Assembly (NCBI RefSeq): GCF_003426945.1
Contig: NZ_QURO01000004.1
Coordinates: 1,054,001 to 1,118,000, forward strand
Length of the DNA stretch: 64,000 nucleotides
Direction of reading: 5' to 3'
Source of the DNA: Thermus sediminis
GTDB taxonomy: Bacteria; Deinococcota; Deinococci; Deinococcales; Thermaceae
The notes under the pieces are model-generated. The model saw only the letters and a list, made by a program, of their open reading frames with translations. It did no database searches and had not been told where the DNA came from. This document shows, in pieces, positions 25,015 through 33,374 of the stretch; the stretch's first letter is position 1, and every line of letters begins with the position of its first letter. The position numbers and the translations under genes are program-made.

Positions 25015-26706
25015 ATGACCGAGACCACCTGGGACCTGACCCCCCTCTTCCCTAGCTTGGAGAGCCCGGAGTTCCAAAGGGCTTGGGAGGGCCTAAGGGC
25101 CCGCATCGACGGGCTCAAGGACCTCCTGGAACGGGAGGCCCCCCTTTCCGAGGTACTCTCCGCCCTGGACATCCTCCTCGAGGAGGCCCTTCCCCTCCAC
25201 GCCTACCTCTACGCCCGCTTCAGCGCCGACACGGGAGACGAAGCCGCCTTGGCCAAGCTCTCCGAGCTGGAGGTTCTCTTCTTGGACTATCAACGCCTGA
25301 GGCCCCGACTCACCCGCTATCTGGCCCTCAAGGAACCAGAGGAGGCCGGCCCTTACCGCCTTCTGGTGGAGGAGGCCAAGGAGGAGGCCCTCCACATGAT
25401 GCCCGAGGGGGAGGAGACCCTGGCGGCCGAGCTCTCCCTCTCCGGGCGGCGGGCCTGGGCCAAGCTCCACGAGAACCTCACGAGCCAGATCACCGCGGTG
25501 GTGGACGGGGAGGAGATGCCCATCAGCAAGGTGCGCAACCTCTACCTCCGCCCCGAGGAGGAGGTGCGCAAGAAGGCCTACAGGGCAGAGCTTCTGGCCT
25601 GGGAAGGGCACGAGGTGCCCCTGGCCTACGCCCTGAACGGCGTGAAGGGGGAAGCGGTGGTCCTGAACCGGAGGCGGGGCTACAAGGACGACCTCGAGCC
25701 CTCCCTCCTGCAAAACCGCATCACCAGGAGGGCCCTTTCCGCTATGCAGGAGGCGGTGAAGGAAAGCCTTCCCCTTTTCCGGCGCTACTACCTCCTGAAG
25801 GCCAAGGCCCTGGGCAAGGAAAGGCTGGATTTCTACGACCTCTTTGCCCCCATCGGCCAGGGGCGGCGTTGGACCCTGGAAGAGGCCCGAAGCTTCCTTG
25901 TGGAGAAGCTTTCCGCCTTCTCCCAAAACGCCGCCCAGGTGGCCGAGGCCGCCTTCCTTGAGCGCTGGATGGACCTCCTGCCCCGCAAGGGCAAGGTGGG
26001 CGGGGCCTACTGCATGCCCAGAGGTGGGGGAAAGAGCCTCATCCTGGCCAACTACGAGGAGAGCTTCGAGTCCCTTTCCACCCTGGCCCACGAGCTGGGC
26101 CACGCCTACCACAACTTCGCCCTGGCCCGGGTCCCCGCCTCCCTGCGGGACGTACCCATGACCCTGGCGGAAACGGCCAGCATCATGAACGAGACCCTGG
26201 TGGTGGAGGCCGCCCTCAAGGAGGCCTCCCCCGAGGAGGGTCTTCTCATCCTGGACGCCTACCTCCAGGGGGCGGCCCAGGTGGTGGTGGACATATATAG
26301 CCGCTTCCTCTTTGAGTCCCGGGTGTTCCAAAAGAGGGGGGCCCGGGAGCTCTCCCCTAGGGAGTTCAAGGAGCTCATGGTGGAAGCCCAGAAGGCCGCC
26401 TACGGGGAAGCCCTGGCCTCCTTCCATCCCTACATGTGGGCGGTGAAGGGGCACTACTACGGCGCGGACTTCTACAACTACCCCTACACCTTCGGCCTCC
26501 TCTTCGGCCTGGCCCTCTACCGCGAGGCCAAGGAGGACCCCGCCTTTATGGAACGCTACGAAACCCTCCTATCCGAGTCCGGCATGCGCAGCGCCAAAGA
26601 GCTCGCGGGCCGCTATGGCTTTGACCTGGAAAGCCCAGAGTTCTGGCGGAAGGGCCTGAAGGTTCTGGCCGAGAAGGTGGAGGCGCTGGAGGGTCGCCTT
26701 GCCTGA
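25015..26706 (+). CDS. pepF: Oligoendopeptidase F family M3 metallopeptidase
   Basis: Cytoplasmic zinc peptidase degrading short peptides. The HExxH site is LAHELGHAYHNF (about residue 360), with the third ligand Glu in ETASIMNETLVVEA. The N-terminal ~180 residues are the helical lid of the PepF/M3B type. 563 residues, typical. It uses its own ATG with a close -10 box and no ribosome site. Repeat copy 3 begins in its TGA stop. Confidence 0.93.
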   Translation: MTETTWDLTPLFPSLESPEFQRAWEGLRARIDGLKDLLEREAPLSEVLSALDILLEEALPLHAYLYARFSADTGDEAALAKLSELEVLFLDYQRLRPRLTRYLALKEPEEAGPYRLLVEEAKEEALHMMPEGEETLAAELSLSGRRAWAKLHENLTSQITAVVDGEEMPISKVRNLYLRPEEEVRKKAYRAELLAWEGHEVPLAYALNGVKGEAVVLNRRRGYKDDLEPSLLQNRITRRALSAMQEAVKESLPLFRRYYLLKAKALGKERLDFYDLFAPIGQGRRWTLEEARSFLVEKLSAFSQNAAQVAEAAFLERWMDLLPRKGKVGGAYCMPRGGGKSLILANYEESFESLSTLAHELGHAYHNFALARVPASLRDVPMTLAETASIMNETLVVEAALKEASPEEGLLILDAYLQGAAQVVVDIYSRFLFESRVFQKRGARELSPREFKELMVEAQKAAYGEALASFHPYMWAVKGHYYGADFYNYPYTFGLLFGLALYREAKEDPAFMERYETLLSESGMRSAKELAGRYGFDLESPEFWRKGLKVLAEKVEALEGRLA

Positions 26707-26803
26707 GTGCCCGCACGGGAACTTGGCGACACGATGGCCAGCTCCGCCGCCAGAGCAGGCTTTTCCTGGGACCCCACTGCGGCTTTTGCCAGGTGGGGTA
26801 CTT
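26704..26803 (+). repeat. ~100-bp dispersed element, copy 3 (diverged)
   Basis: Starts at the pepF stop (TGAGTGCCCGCAC) and ends GGTGGGGTACTTG. The interior is more diverged than in copies 1 and 2, but the right hairpin is kept (CCCCACTGCGGC / CCAGGTGGGG). Followed directly by a palindromic element, as is copy 1. Confidence 0.6.
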
Positions 26804-26843
26804 GGGTTGCCCCATCCTGGCCCAGGCCAGGATGGGGCAACCC
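26804..26843. repeat. Palindromic element with perfect 18-bp arms
   Basis: GGGTTGCCCCATCCTGGC (26804-26821) and its exact complement (26826-26843) around CCAG. Compared with the 5461 copy, the G in CATGCTGG is C here and the opposite arm changes to match: a compensatory pair. It could also act as a terminator of pepF, though no T-run follows. Confidence 0.7.
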
Positions 26844-26881
26844 AAAGGAGAGGCCCTGACCTTCCCCTGGCCCGAGGGAAG

Positions 26882-26887
26882 TATCCT
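26882..26887 (+). promoter_or_regulatory. arsC leaderless -10 box
   Basis: TATCCT, 7 nt before ATG 26895 (GAGAGG lies between, a weak ribosome site). Confidence 0.4.
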
Positions 26888-26894
26888 TGAGAGG

Positions 26895-27347
26895 ATGCGT
26901 CTCCTTGTCCTTTGCACCCACAACTCCGCCCGAAGCCAGATGGCCGAGGCCTGGCTCAGGCACTATGCCCAGGCGCTGGGGGTGGACCTCGAGGTCCACT
27001 CCGCGGGCACGGAGAAAACCTTCGTCAAGGAAGAGGCCAAAAGGGTGATGGCCGAGGTGGGCCTGGACCTCTCGGGCCACTCCTCCAAGACCCTCTTGGA
27101 GGTCCCCGACCCCTGGGATTTTGACTTGGTCCTCACCGTCTGCGACCAGGCCAAGGAGGCCTGCCCCGCCTACCCCGCCAAGACCCTGAAGCGCCACGCC
27201 TCCTTTCCCGACCCCTCGGGCAAGCCCCTGGACGAGTGGCGAAAGGTGCGGGACGCCCTGGGGCGGATGAGCCTTTACCTGGTGGAGAACCTAAAGGCGG
27301 GGCGCATCCCCTCGGATGGGGCTCTGAAGGAGGCTAGCGGCCTATAG
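26895..27347 (+). CDS. arsC: Arsenate reductase, low-molecular-weight phosphatase type
   Basis: Reduces arsenate to arsenite with thioredoxin-type electrons; members can retain tyrosine phosphatase activity. The P-loop CTHNSAR (Cx5R) follows MRLLVL, and the redox cysteines appear in VCDQAKEACPAYPAK (about residues 80-87). DPSGKPLDEW is typical of Thermus ArsC. 150 residues. No arsenite exporter or ArsR is adjacent. Convergent with ubiE, overlapping by 6 bp. Confidence 0.9.
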   Translation: MRLLVLCTHNSARSQMAEAWLRHYAQALGVDLEVHSAGTEKTFVKEEAKRVMAEVGLDLSGHSSKTLLEVPDPWDFDLVLTVCDQAKEACPAYPAKTLKRHASFPDPSGKPLDEWRKVRDALGRMSLYLVENLKAGRIPSDGALKEASGL

Positions 27348-28043
27348 GTCCCCTATGTGGAGCGCCGCCACCCCGAAGGTGAGGAGCTCGTAGCGCACGC
27401 GAAACCCCGCCTCCTCCATGAGGGCCTTCAGGGCCTCGGGCTCCGGAAAGGCCTCCACGCTCTCCGGCAGGTAGCGGTAGGCGCCATAGCTCCCGGAAAT
27501 GAGCCCCCCCAAAAAGGGCAGGACCCTTTGGAAGTAGACCCGGTAGACCAGGCCAAAAACCCCCTTGGGGGGCGGGGGAAACTCCAGGATCAAAAGCCTC
27601 CCCCCAGGGGAGAGGACCCGGACAAGTTCCTCCAGGGCCTTCCGGTAGTCGGCGAAGTTGCGGAAACCGAAGGCGATGGTGACGGCGTCAAAGCTGCCGT
27701 CAGGAAAGGGCAGGGCCAGGGCGTCCGCCTCCTGGAAGGCCACCTCTAGCCCCTGGGAAAGGGCCTTCCTGCGAGCGATCTCCAACATGGGCGGGGCGAA
27801 GTCCACCCCCACCACCTCCGCCTCTGGGGCAGCCCTCTTCAGGAGGAGGGCCAGGTCCCCCGTGCCCGTGGCCAGGTCCAGGATGCGCTTGGGCCCCTTC
27901 TCCAAGGCCAGGGCCACCGCCCGCCTACGCCAGCGGAGGTCGGCCCCAAAGGAGAGCAGCCGGTTCAGGAGGTCGTAGCGGGGGGCGATCTCCGAGAACA
28001 TCCGCTGTACCCGCCTGGCCTTTTCCTCGGGTGGAGCCGCCAC
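27342..28043 (-). CDS. ubiE: Demethylmenaquinone methyltransferase
   Basis: SAM-dependent last step of menaquinone synthesis (UbiE/MenG family). Motifs: FSEIAPRYDLLNRLLSFG near the N-terminus, SAM loop LDLATGTGDLALLL, VGVDFAPPML, FGFRNFADYRKAL. GTG 28043 (MAAPPEEKARRVQRM) matches homologs and has a TAGACT box 7 nt upstream; the open frame extends further only by chance. 233 residues. Divergent from the permease genes. Supplies the quinone used by the bc complex at 43227-46359. Confidence 0.93.
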   Translation of the reverse strand: MAAPPEEKARRVQRMFSEIAPRYDLLNRLLSFGADLRWRRRAVALALEKGPKRILDLATGTGDLALLLKRAAPEAEVVGVDFAPPMLEIARRKALSQGLEVAFQEADALALPFPDGSFDAVTIAFGFRNFADYRKALEELVRVLSPGGRLLILEFPPPPKGVFGLVYRVYFQRVLPFLGGLISGSYGAYRYLPESVEAFPEPEALKALMEEAGFRVRYELLTFGVAALHIGDL

Positions 28044-28050
28044 GAGGGGA

Positions 28051-28056
28051 AGTCTA
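28051..28056 (-). promoter_or_regulatory. ubiE leaderless -10 box
   Basis: TAGACT on the minus strand, 7 nt before the GTG start. Confidence 0.45.
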
Positions 28057-28074
28057 GCACCCCTAGGGGTAGGG

Positions 28075-28080
28075 TACAAT
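28075..28080 (+). promoter_or_regulatory. Leaderless -10 box of the permease gene
   Basis: TACAAT, 7 nt before GTG 28088. It points to 28088 as the real start, in the frame upstream of the G8 run. Confidence 0.5.
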
Positions 28081-28087
28081 CGGGCAC

Positions 28088-29922
28088 GTGCGAAGGGACC
28101 ATAAACGCATGGGGCTCCTTGTGCTCCTGGGGGGGGCGTTACCCTCCTCCTCTGGTACCTGGCCCCTTGGGCCGTGCCCCACCGGCTCTTCGGCGGCGAG
28201 GGGGTCCTCCTCAACCCCTTTGGCCACCACCTGCCCCAAGGAAGCCTTCCCCAAGGCTACCGGGACACCTGGCTCCTTTGGGCCTTTTCCCTCTCCTTGG
28301 GCTGGCTCCTCCTCAGCCTGGCCCTGCCCTGGAGGGCAGGGCCCAGGGGGGTCTACCTGGCGGGCGCCTTGGGCCTTGGGCTTTTCCTCTTGGTCTACAC
28401 CCTCTTCCAGGGAAGCGTGGCTCAGGTGAATTCAGGGGCGGAAAGCCCCCCCCTGAGGCGATACAGCCTGGGCCTGGGGAGCTACGCTACCCTGGCCTTT
28501 AGCCTCTACCTCCTCCTCTTGGCCCGGGTCTTCTCCCCCGGGGGGCTGGGCTTCCTGGTGCGGCGGCGGGGGGTGGTGGTCCCCCTCTTCTCTCTGCTCC
28601 TGGCCTCCCTTCTAGGGGGGGTCATCGTGTCCATTCTGAGCCAGAGCCCGGGGGAAGCCCAAAATCTCAGGGAGAGCCTCATGCTCAGGCTAGACCTGAT
28701 CACCTACACCTACCAGCTCCTCTTTAGTCCCTTGGTGAGCCCATCGGGGTTCCTGCAGAGCCTCCTCTTGGCCACCCCTCTGATCTTCACCGGGCTCGCC
28801 GTGGCCCTGGGCTTCCGGGGGGGCCTCTTCAACATCGGGGCCCCGGGGCAGCTCATCATGGGGGCCATCGCCGCCATGCTGGTGGGGGTTTACCTGCCTG
28901 GGCCCCGGTGGCTGATCCTGCCCCTGGCCGTCCTGGCCGCCGCCTTAGGCGGGGGGCTCTGGGGGGCCCTGGTAGGCTGGCTCAAGGCCCGATTCGGGGC
29001 CCACGAGGTCATCAACACCATCATGTTCAACTACATCGCTGTAAGCCTCTTCCTCTTCCTCATCTCCGCCAACGAGTACAGGTTCTTCGGATACACCCTT
29101 TACCTCCCCTTCAAGTACCCCGGGTTTGAGGCTCGCAGCTACGAGATCCGCCCCGAGGCCCGCATCCCCCACTGGACGGACCTGGTGGCCCCCGGCGGGG
29201 AGCTTTCCTTCGCCCTGCCCCTGGCCTTCCTCCTGGGCCTTTTGGGCTACTTCCTGGTGCGGAAGAGCCTGGGCCACCGGGTCCTCCTGGGCCTCCTCCT
29301 CGGGGTGGCGGGGTACGGGGTGGGGGGGCTTCTCCCCGGGGTGCCCCTGAGCCTCGGCCCCGACCTCACCTCGGTGCGCCTCAATGGGGCCTTTCTCCTC
29401 GCCCTCCTCGCCCTCCTCTTCTTCCACTTCTACGTGTTCCGTAGCGTGGGGGGGTACGAGCTCAGGGCCATGGGCCTCGCCCCCAAGGCGGCGGAGTATG
29501 GGGGGGCGATGGCGGGGAGGCGAATCGTCCTCACCATGTTCCTGGCTGGGGCCCTCGCGGGCTTGGCCGCCACCCATTACGTCCTGGGCGGGGGGATTGA
29601 CGAGTACCGCCTGAAGCAGGCCCTGCCCTACTCCGTGGGGTTTGACGGCATCGCCGTGGCCCTTATGGGGCAGAACACCCCCCTTGGGGTGGGTCTGGCC
29701 GCCTGGCTTTTCGGCATCCTCCTCACCGGGGGGCTGCAGGTAAACCTGCAGCTTGGGATCAGCCGGGAGCTGGTGGCGGTCCTGCAGGCCCTCATCGTCC
29801 TCTTCATCGCCGCCGGGGGCTTCTTGCCCCGCTACTTCACCGATCCCCTGAGGGCTGCGGAGGTGGAGCTCAAGGAGGAAGCCCGCAAGGAGGAAGCCCT
29901 GAAGGAGGAGGTGCGCCGATGA
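28088..29922 (+). CDS. Nucleoside/BMP-type ABC transporter permease 1 (frameshift in a G8 run)
   Basis: First of two permeases of the RbsC/YufP-NupPQ type, usually paired with a BMP-family lipoprotein for nucleoside uptake. The GTG at 28088 has a leaderless -10 and opens MRRDHKRMGLLVLLGG; the long frame (from GTG 28174, PHRLFGGEGVLLNPFG...) lies in a different phase. One additional G in the run at 28129-28136 would join them into a seamless first membrane segment (LVLLGGGVTLLLWYLAPWAV). The rest has ~10 membrane segments and GLFNIGAPGQLIMGA, NTIMFNYIA motifs. Either slippage, a mutation, or a sequencing error. Stop overlaps the next gene by ATGA. The C-terminus is a Glu/Lys-rich tail. Confidence 0.8.
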
Positions 29923-30830
29923 ACCTGGAAACGGCCTTCTGGATCGCCCTCTTCTTCTCTACCTTGCGCCAGACCACGCCCCTGCTCTTCGCCGCCCTGG
30001 GAGGGATGTTCTCCGAACGGGGCGGGGTGGTGAACATCGCCCTCGAGGGCATCATCCTCTTCGGGGCCCTCACGGCGGTGGTGGTCGTGGAGCGGTTTGA
30101 GGCTGCCCTGGGTCCTGGGCCCCACCCCTGGCTGCCCTGGCTGGGGGTCCTCTCGGCCATGGCCGTGGGGGGCCTGGTGGCCGCCGTGCACGCCGTGGTC
30201 TCCATCAAGTACCGGGCGGACCAGATCATCAGCGCCACCGCCATCAACCTCCTGGCCCTGGGGGCCCCGAGCCTGGTCCTCACCTACTTCTACGGGAACG
30301 CCACCAACTCCAACGAGGTGGCGAACCGCCTCCCCCTCTTCCTGGGCCTCTCCCCCCTGGTCTATCTGGCCTTCCTCCTGGTGCCCTTGACCTGGTGGGT
30401 CCTCTTCAAGACCCCCTTTGGCCTGCGCCTCCGGGCCGTGGGGGAGCACCCCGAGGCCGCGGACACCCTGGGGGTCAAGGTCTACCGCCTGCGCTACACC
30501 GGGGTCATCCTCTCGGGGGTCCTGGCGGGCTTGGCGGGGGCCTACCTTTCCATCGGCTTCCTCAACCAGTTCGTGCGGGGCATGTCCGCAGGGCTTGGCT
30601 TCATCGCCCTGGCGGCCATGATCTTCGGCAAGTGGCACCCCTTGGGCATCCTCTTCTCCACTCTCCTCTTCGGCTTCGCCAACGCCCTCGCCATCCAGCT
30701 CCAGGGCACGGACATCCTGCCCGCCGTCTTGGTCCAGGCCTTTCCCTACGTGGTCACCGTCTTGGTCCTGGCGGGGTTCATCGGCAGAAGCCGTCCCCCA
30801 GCGGCAGTGGGCAAGCCCTACGAGAAGTAG
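29919..30830 (+). CDS. Nucleoside/BMP-type ABC transporter permease 2
   Basis: 303-residue partner permease. It has the family marks GGMFSERGGVVNIALEGIIL near residue 30, SATAINLLALG, and the EAA-like GLRLRAVGEHPEAADTLGVKVY (about residue 170). About nine membrane segments. ATG overlaps the upstream stop (ATGA), implying translational coupling. The ATPase and binding lipoprotein are not in the window; they may be encoded elsewhere. Convergent with the next gene, overlapping by 13 bp. Confidence 0.9.
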   Translation: MNLETAFWIALFFSTLRQTTPLLFAALGGMFSERGGVVNIALEGIILFGALTAVVVVERFEAALGPGPHPWLPWLGVLSAMAVGGLVAAVHAVVSIKYRADQIISATAINLLALGAPSLVLTYFYGNATNSNEVANRLPLFLGLSPLVYLAFLLVPLTWWVLFKTPFGLRLRAVGEHPEAADTLGVKVYRLRYTGVILSGVLAGLAGAYLSIGFLNQFVRGMSAGLGFIALAAMIFGKWHPLGILFSTLLFGFANALAIQLQGTDILPAVLVQAFPYVVTVLVLAGFIGRSRPPAAVGKPYEK

Positions 30831-31081
30831 ACCGCTTTCCTGAGCCGCCCCAGGCGGTAGGAGAGCCTGAGGCGGCTCCCATCTTGGAAGCGGAGCTCCA
30901 CCCCGCCCCGGAAGAGGGCAAAGTGGAGAAGCCCCTCGGGCAGGACCCCCTGGGCGAAGCGGGCGTGGGCGTCCTGCCTCAGGTACAAAAACCCTTCCTC
31001 CAACCACACCTGGGCCTCGGTGCCCTGGCGGTTCAGGCTCAAGCGGCGAAGCCTTCGGGCCAGGGCCTCCGCCTGGGTCAT
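30818..31081 (-). CDS. Hypothetical protein
   Basis: 87 residues, not recognised. It is Arg/Leu-rich with alternating beta-like segments (AQVWLEEGFLYLR, GVELRFQDGSRLRLSY), no membrane segment and no cysteines. ATG 31081 follows GAGGTCC. It sits 7 bp after the PSP1 gene in the same direction and is likely co-transcribed with it and holB. Confidence 0.6.
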   Translation of the reverse strand: MTQAEALARRLRRLSLNRQGTEAQVWLEEGFLYLRQDAHARFAQGVLPEGLLHFALFRGGVELRFQDGSRLRLSYRLGRLRKAVYFS

Positions 31082-31088
31082 CAGGACC

Positions 31089-31856
31089 TCATTGGAGCTC
31101 CTCCTTGGCCACCTCGAGGCTCCTCCCCTCCTCCAGCAGGAGCTCCACCGTCCCCTTGAGGGGATTCACCTTCTGCACTTTGCCGCAGACCCCCGCCTTG
31201 GTGCAGACCCGGGCGTTCCTCCGGGGAAGCTCCGAAAGGAGCTCCTGGTAGACGGGGTGCTCGTAGGCCAGGCAGCAGAGGAGGCGGCCGCAGGGCCCGG
31301 AGATCTTCTCGGGGGAGAGGGGAAGCCCCTGGTCCCGGGCCAGCTTGATGGACACCTGGGCGAAGCCCTGGAGCCAGGTGGAGCAGCAAGACTCCATGCC
31401 GCAGGCCCCCAACGCCCCCAGGTACTGGGCCTCCTCCCTGGGGCCCTCCGCCAGGAACTCCACCCGGGCCCCGTAGCGCTCCTGGAGCTCCCGGGTGAAG
31501 GCCCTGAGGTTCACCCGCTCCGCGGCGGCGTAGCGCACCTTGAGGTGGCGGCCGTCCAGGGTGAAGTCGCACCCCAAGACCTTGGCGGCCACCCCCTCCT
31601 CCTTGAGGCGGGCCTTCAGGTAGAAAAGGGCCTCCTCCGCCCTGGCCCTAAGCCTCGCCGCCCGGTCCAGATCCTCCTTGCTGGCCAGGCGCACCACCTC
31701 CCCCACCCCCTTCTCCGGCCTAGGGGGCGTGCGCACCCGGCCCACCTCGAGGCCCCGGCCCGTACGCACCACCACGTACGCCTCCAGGGGCGGGGCCTCC
31801 CCCTGGAAGCGAAAATACCGGAGGACGGGGGTGCGGAAGCGGACGCCTACGGTCAT
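31089..31856 (-). CDS. PSP1 domain protein (RicT/YaaT-like)
   Basis: 255 residues with the PSP1 C-terminal domain pattern: LGCDFTLDGRHLKVRYAA, then the Cys-rich stretch GACGMESCCSTWLQGF and GPCGRLLCCLAYEHPVY, and CTKAGVCGKVQKVNPL. In Bacillus the homolog RicT helps RNase Y-dependent mRNA maturation and binds Fe-S clusters with partners; the Thermus role is not known. ATG 31856 has TAGACT 7 nt upstream inside holB, and overlaps the holB stop by ATGA. The pairing with holB is common in Firmicutes and Thermus. Confidence 0.87.
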   Translation of the reverse strand: MTVGVRFRTPVLRYFRFQGEAPPLEAYVVVRTGRGLEVGRVRTPPRPEKGVGEVVRLASKEDLDRAARLRARAEEALFYLKARLKEEGVAAKVLGCDFTLDGRHLKVRYAAAERVNLRAFTRELQERYGARVEFLAEGPREEAQYLGALGACGMESCCSTWLQGFAQVSIKLARDQGLPLSPEKISGPCGRLLCCLAYEHPVYQELLSELPRRNARVCTKAGVCGKVQKVNPLKGTVELLLEEGRSLEVAKEELQ

Positions 31857-32662
31857 CCCTCTAAGTCTAAGGCCAGGCGGGCCAGGACCAGGTCCGGACT
31901 CACATAGGCCTTCAAAGCCTCCCAGGCCTCCTCCAGGGCCAGAAGGGCCCTGGGCCGCCCCCTTAGGAGGGCGTGGAGGAGGAAGAAGCCCTCTTCCTCG
32001 GCAAGGAGTTCCTGCAAGAGCCCCAGGCGCTCCAGGAGGGGGCTCTCCAAGACCCTCCTCGCCACCTCTAGCCTCCCCTGGAAGGCCAGGGGGTCAGAAA
32101 GGGCCCGAAGCAGGCGGCCCGGGGCCCCGGCAGCGTAGGCCAGGAGGTCCGGGTCCTGGGTCAGGGTCCGAAGCCTCTCCTCGGGAACCGGGCCGAAGGC
32201 CACCTCCAGGGCCCGGCTGGCCAGGGTGGGGAGGAGGGTCTCCCGGCCTGGGGCGATGAGGATCAGGCGCCCATAGGAAGGGGGCTCCTCCAAAAGCTTC
32301 AGGAGGGCGTTGGCCGCGGCCTCGGTGAGGAGGTGGGCCGCGTCCAGGATGGCCACCTTGACCCGCTCCCGGGGGTAGCTCTGGAACCAGGCGAAGAGGG
32401 GCTCCACCTCTTCGAGGCGCACCTCGGCCTCCCCCCTCAGGCCCCCCTCCCTGGGCCCGATCTCCAGGAGGTCGGGGTGGGCCTCCAGAGGGGGCGGGGG
32501 GAAGCCCCGGTTGAGGCCCACGGCGTACCAGCGGGCCACGGGGCGCCTTCCCACCCCTTCGGGGCCGGAGAAGAGGAGGGTGGCGGCCTGGAGCTTGGGA
32601 AGGAGCTCCAGGATGGCCTCGTGGCCGATTATTCCCCCAGGGTGAGCCGGGTATGGAGCCAC
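31853..32662 (-). CDS. holB: DNA polymerase III delta' subunit
   Basis: Clamp-loader subunit acting with tau/gamma and delta. It keeps LLFSGPEGVGRRPVARWYA (degenerate Walker A), VKVAILDAAHLLTEAAANAL (the tract LLKLLEEPPSYGRLILIAP follows) and a C-terminal helical collar. GTG 32662 gives MAPYPAHPGGIIGHEA, matching the Thermus N-terminus, with GGAGGAGGGG upstream. 269 residues. It overlaps the phosphoesterase gene by 34 bp. No zinc-binding cysteines, unlike E. coli delta'. Confidence 0.92.
   Translation of the reverse strand: MAPYPAHPGGIIGHEAILELLPKLQAATLLFSGPEGVGRRPVARWYAVGLNRGFPPPPLEAHPDLLEIGPREGGLRGEAEVRLEEVEPLFAWFQSYPRERVKVAILDAAHLLTEAAANALLKLLEEPPSYGRLILIAPGRETLLPTLASRALEVAFGPVPEERLRTLTQDPDLLAYAAGAPGRLLRALSDPLAFQGRLEVARRVLESPLLERLGLLQELLAEEEGFFLLHALLRGRPRALLALEEAWEALKAYVSPDLVLARLALDLEG
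31864..31869 (-). promoter_or_regulatory. Internal leaderless -10 box before PSP1 gene
   Basis: TAGACT on the minus strand within the end of holB, 7 nt before ATG 31856. Confidence 0.35.
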
Positions 32663-33351
32663 TGGGGAAACCCCTCCTCCAGTAGGCGCTTTCGGACGGC
32701 CTCCAGGTCGTAGCCCACCCGGTGGAACTCCAGGCGGCTCCCCTCCCAAAGGGCGAAGGCCGCCCCCGGAACCCCGTCCCGGGGCTGGCCCACAGATCCG
32801 GGATTGGCCAGGGCCCGCACCGTGGGAGGGAGGACGAGCTCCCCCCCTTCGGGAAAGGCCTGGTAGCGTACCCAGGGCTTGGGCCCCGAAAGCTCCAAAA
32901 AGGCCCCCGCCAGGTGGGTGTGCCCGTGGAGGGTGAGGCGGGCCTCGGTGCAGGCGAAGGCCTCCCGGGCCAGGAAGAGGTCGTCCAGGTACTCCAGGGG
33001 ATCGCAGGGACTCCCGTGGACGAGAAGCGCCCCTTCCACCTCCTTCTGCCAGGGCCAGGAAGCGAGGAACTCCAGGTGCCTCTGGGCAAGGTGCGCCCGC
33101 TGCCAGGCCAGAATCTCCAGGACTGCTCCCTCCACCGAAAGGCGATCCAGGGCCAGAAGCCAAGCGTCGTGGTTGCCCAGGACGCAGGTGGCCCCCGAAG
33201 CCAGCAACCAGTCCAAAACCCGGTCCCCATCCGGGTAGTAGCCCACCGCATCCCCCAGGAAGAGGACCCGGTCAAAGGCCGGGGCTTCCCTTAAGACGGC
33301 TTCGAGGGCGGGCCAGTTCCCGTGGATATCGGAGAGGACCAGGTAGCGCAC
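32629..33351 (-). CDS. Metallophosphoesterase
   Basis: 240-residue calcineurin-like phosphoesterase. All five motifs are visible: LSDIHGN (start), LGDAVGYYPDGDRV, LGNHD, a central LVHGSP, and TLHGHTHLAG. This subgroup (YfcE/DUF2-like) acts on phosphomonoesters or phosphodiesters; substrate unknown. GTG 33351 has TATCCT 7 nt upstream (leaderless). Divergent from 33375, with the two promoters overlapping in 24 bp. Confidence 0.88.
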   Translation of the reverse strand: MRYLVLSDIHGNWPALEAVLREAPAFDRVLFLGDAVGYYPDGDRVLDWLLASGATCVLGNHDAWLLALDRLSVEGAVLEILAWQRAHLAQRHLEFLASWPWQKEVEGALLVHGSPCDPLEYLDDLFLAREAFACTEARLTLHGHTHLAGAFLELSGPKPWVRYQAFPEGGELVLPPTVRALANPGSVGQPRDGVPGAAFALWEGSRLEFHRVGYDLEAVRKRLLEEGFPQWLHTRLTLGE

Positions 33352-33358
33352 GGGGTTT

Positions 33359-33368
33359 AGGATAGCAT
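33359..33368. promoter_or_regulatory. Overlapping divergent leaderless promoters
   Basis: TATCCT on the minus strand (33359-33364, serves 33351) overlaps TAGCAT on the plus strand (33363-33368, 6 nt before ATG 33375). The two polymerases cannot sit there at once, so the genes may be mutually exclusive at initiation. Confidence 0.4.
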
Positions 33369-33374
33369 GAGCCC

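Noticed and set aside
5352-26803. The ~100-bp elements as insertion sequences
   Set aside because: They have no transposase gene and are too short; at most non-autonomous (MITE-like).
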